The position numbers and the translations under genes were made by a program. Shown one piece after another: positions 4,855 through 5,827 of a stretch of 5,827 bases of DNA. The stretch's first letter is position 1. The number at the start of each line of letters is the position of its first letter. The notes below the pieces were generated by a model. It was not told the DNA's origin. It did no database searches and saw nothing but the letters and a program-made list of their open reading frames with translations. Source of the stretch: Terriglobia bacterium (GTDB taxonomy: Bacteria > Acidobacteriota > Terriglobia > UBA7540); NCBI GenBank assembly GCA_020072905.1, contig JAIQGB010000293.1:1-5827 (forward strand). Direction: 5' to 3'.

Positions 4855-5827
4855 ATGCGCCGAACGCATAGGTCATTTGCTGTTTCCGCAGTCATCGCCC
4901 TCGGAGTTGCGGCCGCGCTTTTGGCGATTCTCGGCCAGGAAACCCCCACCTACGGCATTCCCGCCTTTGCCCGCAAGTATCAGACCTCGTGTTCCACTTG
5001 CCACAGCAATTACCCGGAACTCAATGATTTCGGGGAGGCTTTCAAGAAGAACGGTTTTAAGTTTCCCCAAGATGACGAGACCTTCGTGAAGGAGCCCCCC
5101 GTGATGCTGGGTGCCAAAGCCCAGCGCGAGGTTTTCCCCAAGGCTATCTATCCGGGTGAAATCCCGGGGACGATTCCCATTGGTTTCCGCTACTCCGGGG
5201 TCGCGACCTACAACGGCAAGCAGCCCCTGTCTCTAGGCTACTTGCCGCGGACCGATCTGTTTACCCCCGGGGCCTTCTCGATATTTGCCGCCGGGGATTT
5301 CGGGCCGAACATCTCGTTCTGGGTCGATGACGACATCTCATCGGGAGGGTCCGGGGCTGATGGCGGTCTCGGCGACGGGTATTTGAAGGTCAACGATGTC
5401 GGTCACTACTTGCATCTGCCCAAAGACGCTCTGAATGTGCGGTTCGGCCAGTTCGAGTTGGACTTGCCTTTCAGCCAGGCCCGCAGCGTCAATCTTTCCG
5501 ACTACGACATTTACGATCAAGCGAGCTTTGCAGGCGTGCAGGGCTCTACGGCTAACCCGTTCGCATTCGCCGCGCCGCAACGCGGGATCGAATTCGGCGG
5601 CTACCCGAACGACGGAAACTTCGCCTGGTCCGTGTCCCTGGTAAACGGCAGCAACGACGGCCCGGCGTTCCGAAACTCCAAGGACGTCTACGTGCGCGTC
5701 TCTCAGCGGTTCAACCTGGAACGCGATCCCGCCGTCCGCAAGGAAGTGCGCGCCGCCGGCCCCACCGGCCCGCGCGATCACACTTCGATCCGCTTCGGCG
5801 GCTTCTATTACTACGGGCGCAACGCGA
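4855..5827 (+). CDS. Putative outer-membrane monohaem cytochrome c-porin fusion (Cyc2-like plan; 3' end cut by window)
   Basis: The first 324 residues are present. Residues 1 to about 30 form a signal peptide: basic MRRTHR, then a hydrophobic run at 8-26. One haem c motif, CSTCH, sits at 46-50 (C46 and C49 thioether, H50 axial ligand), preceded by IPAFARKYQ and followed by YPELNDFGEAFKKNG. No further CxxCH was seen. From about 83 on the protein is beta-rich with alternating aromatic strands and polar turns: PIGFRYSGVATYN (108-120), RFGQFELDLPFS (196-207), RGIEFGGY, WSVSLVNGSND, VYVRVSQRF, IRFGGFYYYGRN (312-323). This suggests a porin-like barrel. A single N-terminal haem before an outer-membrane barrel is the plan of Cyc2-type extracellular electron-transfer proteins, which carry electrons across the outer membrane. 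Membership in Cyc2 itself is not proven; it may be a related uncharacterised cytochrome-porin. Haem attachment in the periplasm is expected. Divergence from the Crp/Fnr gene suggests redox control. Confidence 0.85.
   Translation, partial: MRRTHRSFAVSAVIALGVAAALLAILGQETPTYGIPAFARKYQTSCSTCHSNYPELNDFGEAFKKNGFKFPQDDETFVKEPPVMLGAKAQREVFPKAIYPGEIPGTIPIGFRYSGVATYNGKQPLSLGYLPRTDLFTPGAFSIFAAGDFGPNISFWVDDDISSGGSGADGGLGDGYLKVNDVGHYLHLPKDALNVRFGQFELDLPFSQARSVNLSDYDIYDQASFAGVQGSTANPFAFAAPQRGIEFGGYPNDGNFAWSVSLVNGSNDGPAFRNSKDVYVRVSQRFNLERDPAVRKEVRAAGPTGPRDHTSIRFGGFYYYGRNA

Noticed and set aside
4593..4871. 92-codon plus-strand frame overlapping the cytochrome-porin start
   Set aside because: It runs out of frame across the strong ribosome binding site and start of the cytochrome gene and lacks recognisable features.

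Overview
The window carries three supported genes and two long intergenic stretches. It most likely comes from an acidobacterium (Acidobacteriota) or a close relative. That inference rests on a large Oar-type TonB-dependent receptor with an N-terminal carboxypeptidase-regulatory-like domain and on a Crp/Fnr regulator of the cysteine-bearing kind common in that phylum, in GC-rich DNA. Both end genes are cut by the window edges.

Layout. Positions 2892 down to 1 (minus strand) encode the first 964 residues of a TonB-dependent outer-membrane receptor. The reading frame was followed without interruption to the window edge. About 710 bases with no convincing gene follow (2893-3606), containing a cluster of inverted repeats. 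Positions 4347-3607 (minus) encode a complete 246-residue Crp/Fnr-family regulator with four cysteines. A 507-base divergent intergenic region follows (4348-4854). From 4855 a plus-strand gene runs off the right edge. Its product has a signal peptide, a single CxxCH haem c motif and then a beta-strand-rich, porin-like region. This is the general plan of fused monohaem cytochrome-porins such as Cyc2.

How the parts may fit together. The regulator and the cytochrome-porin gene are divergent. Between them is a perfect TGTGAC-N4-GTCACA palindrome (4506-4521), the classical CRP-type operator. The regulator's recognition helix carries the matching Arg-Glu-(x3)-Arg triad (R205, E206, R210). A sigma70-like promoter (CTGACC, 17-bp spacer, GATAAT) reads toward the cytochrome gene, with the palindrome centred about 63 bp upstream of the inferred start site, close to class I activator geometry. 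The regulator lacks the cAMP-contacting residues of CRP and has cysteines instead. The working model is therefore a redox- or oxygen-responsive Crp/Fnr protein controlling an outer-membrane electron-transfer protein. The genes are seen directly; the regulatory link is inference.

Many long open frames antisense to the receptor and the regulator (the longest is 617 codons) are GC-driven shadows and are not annotated.
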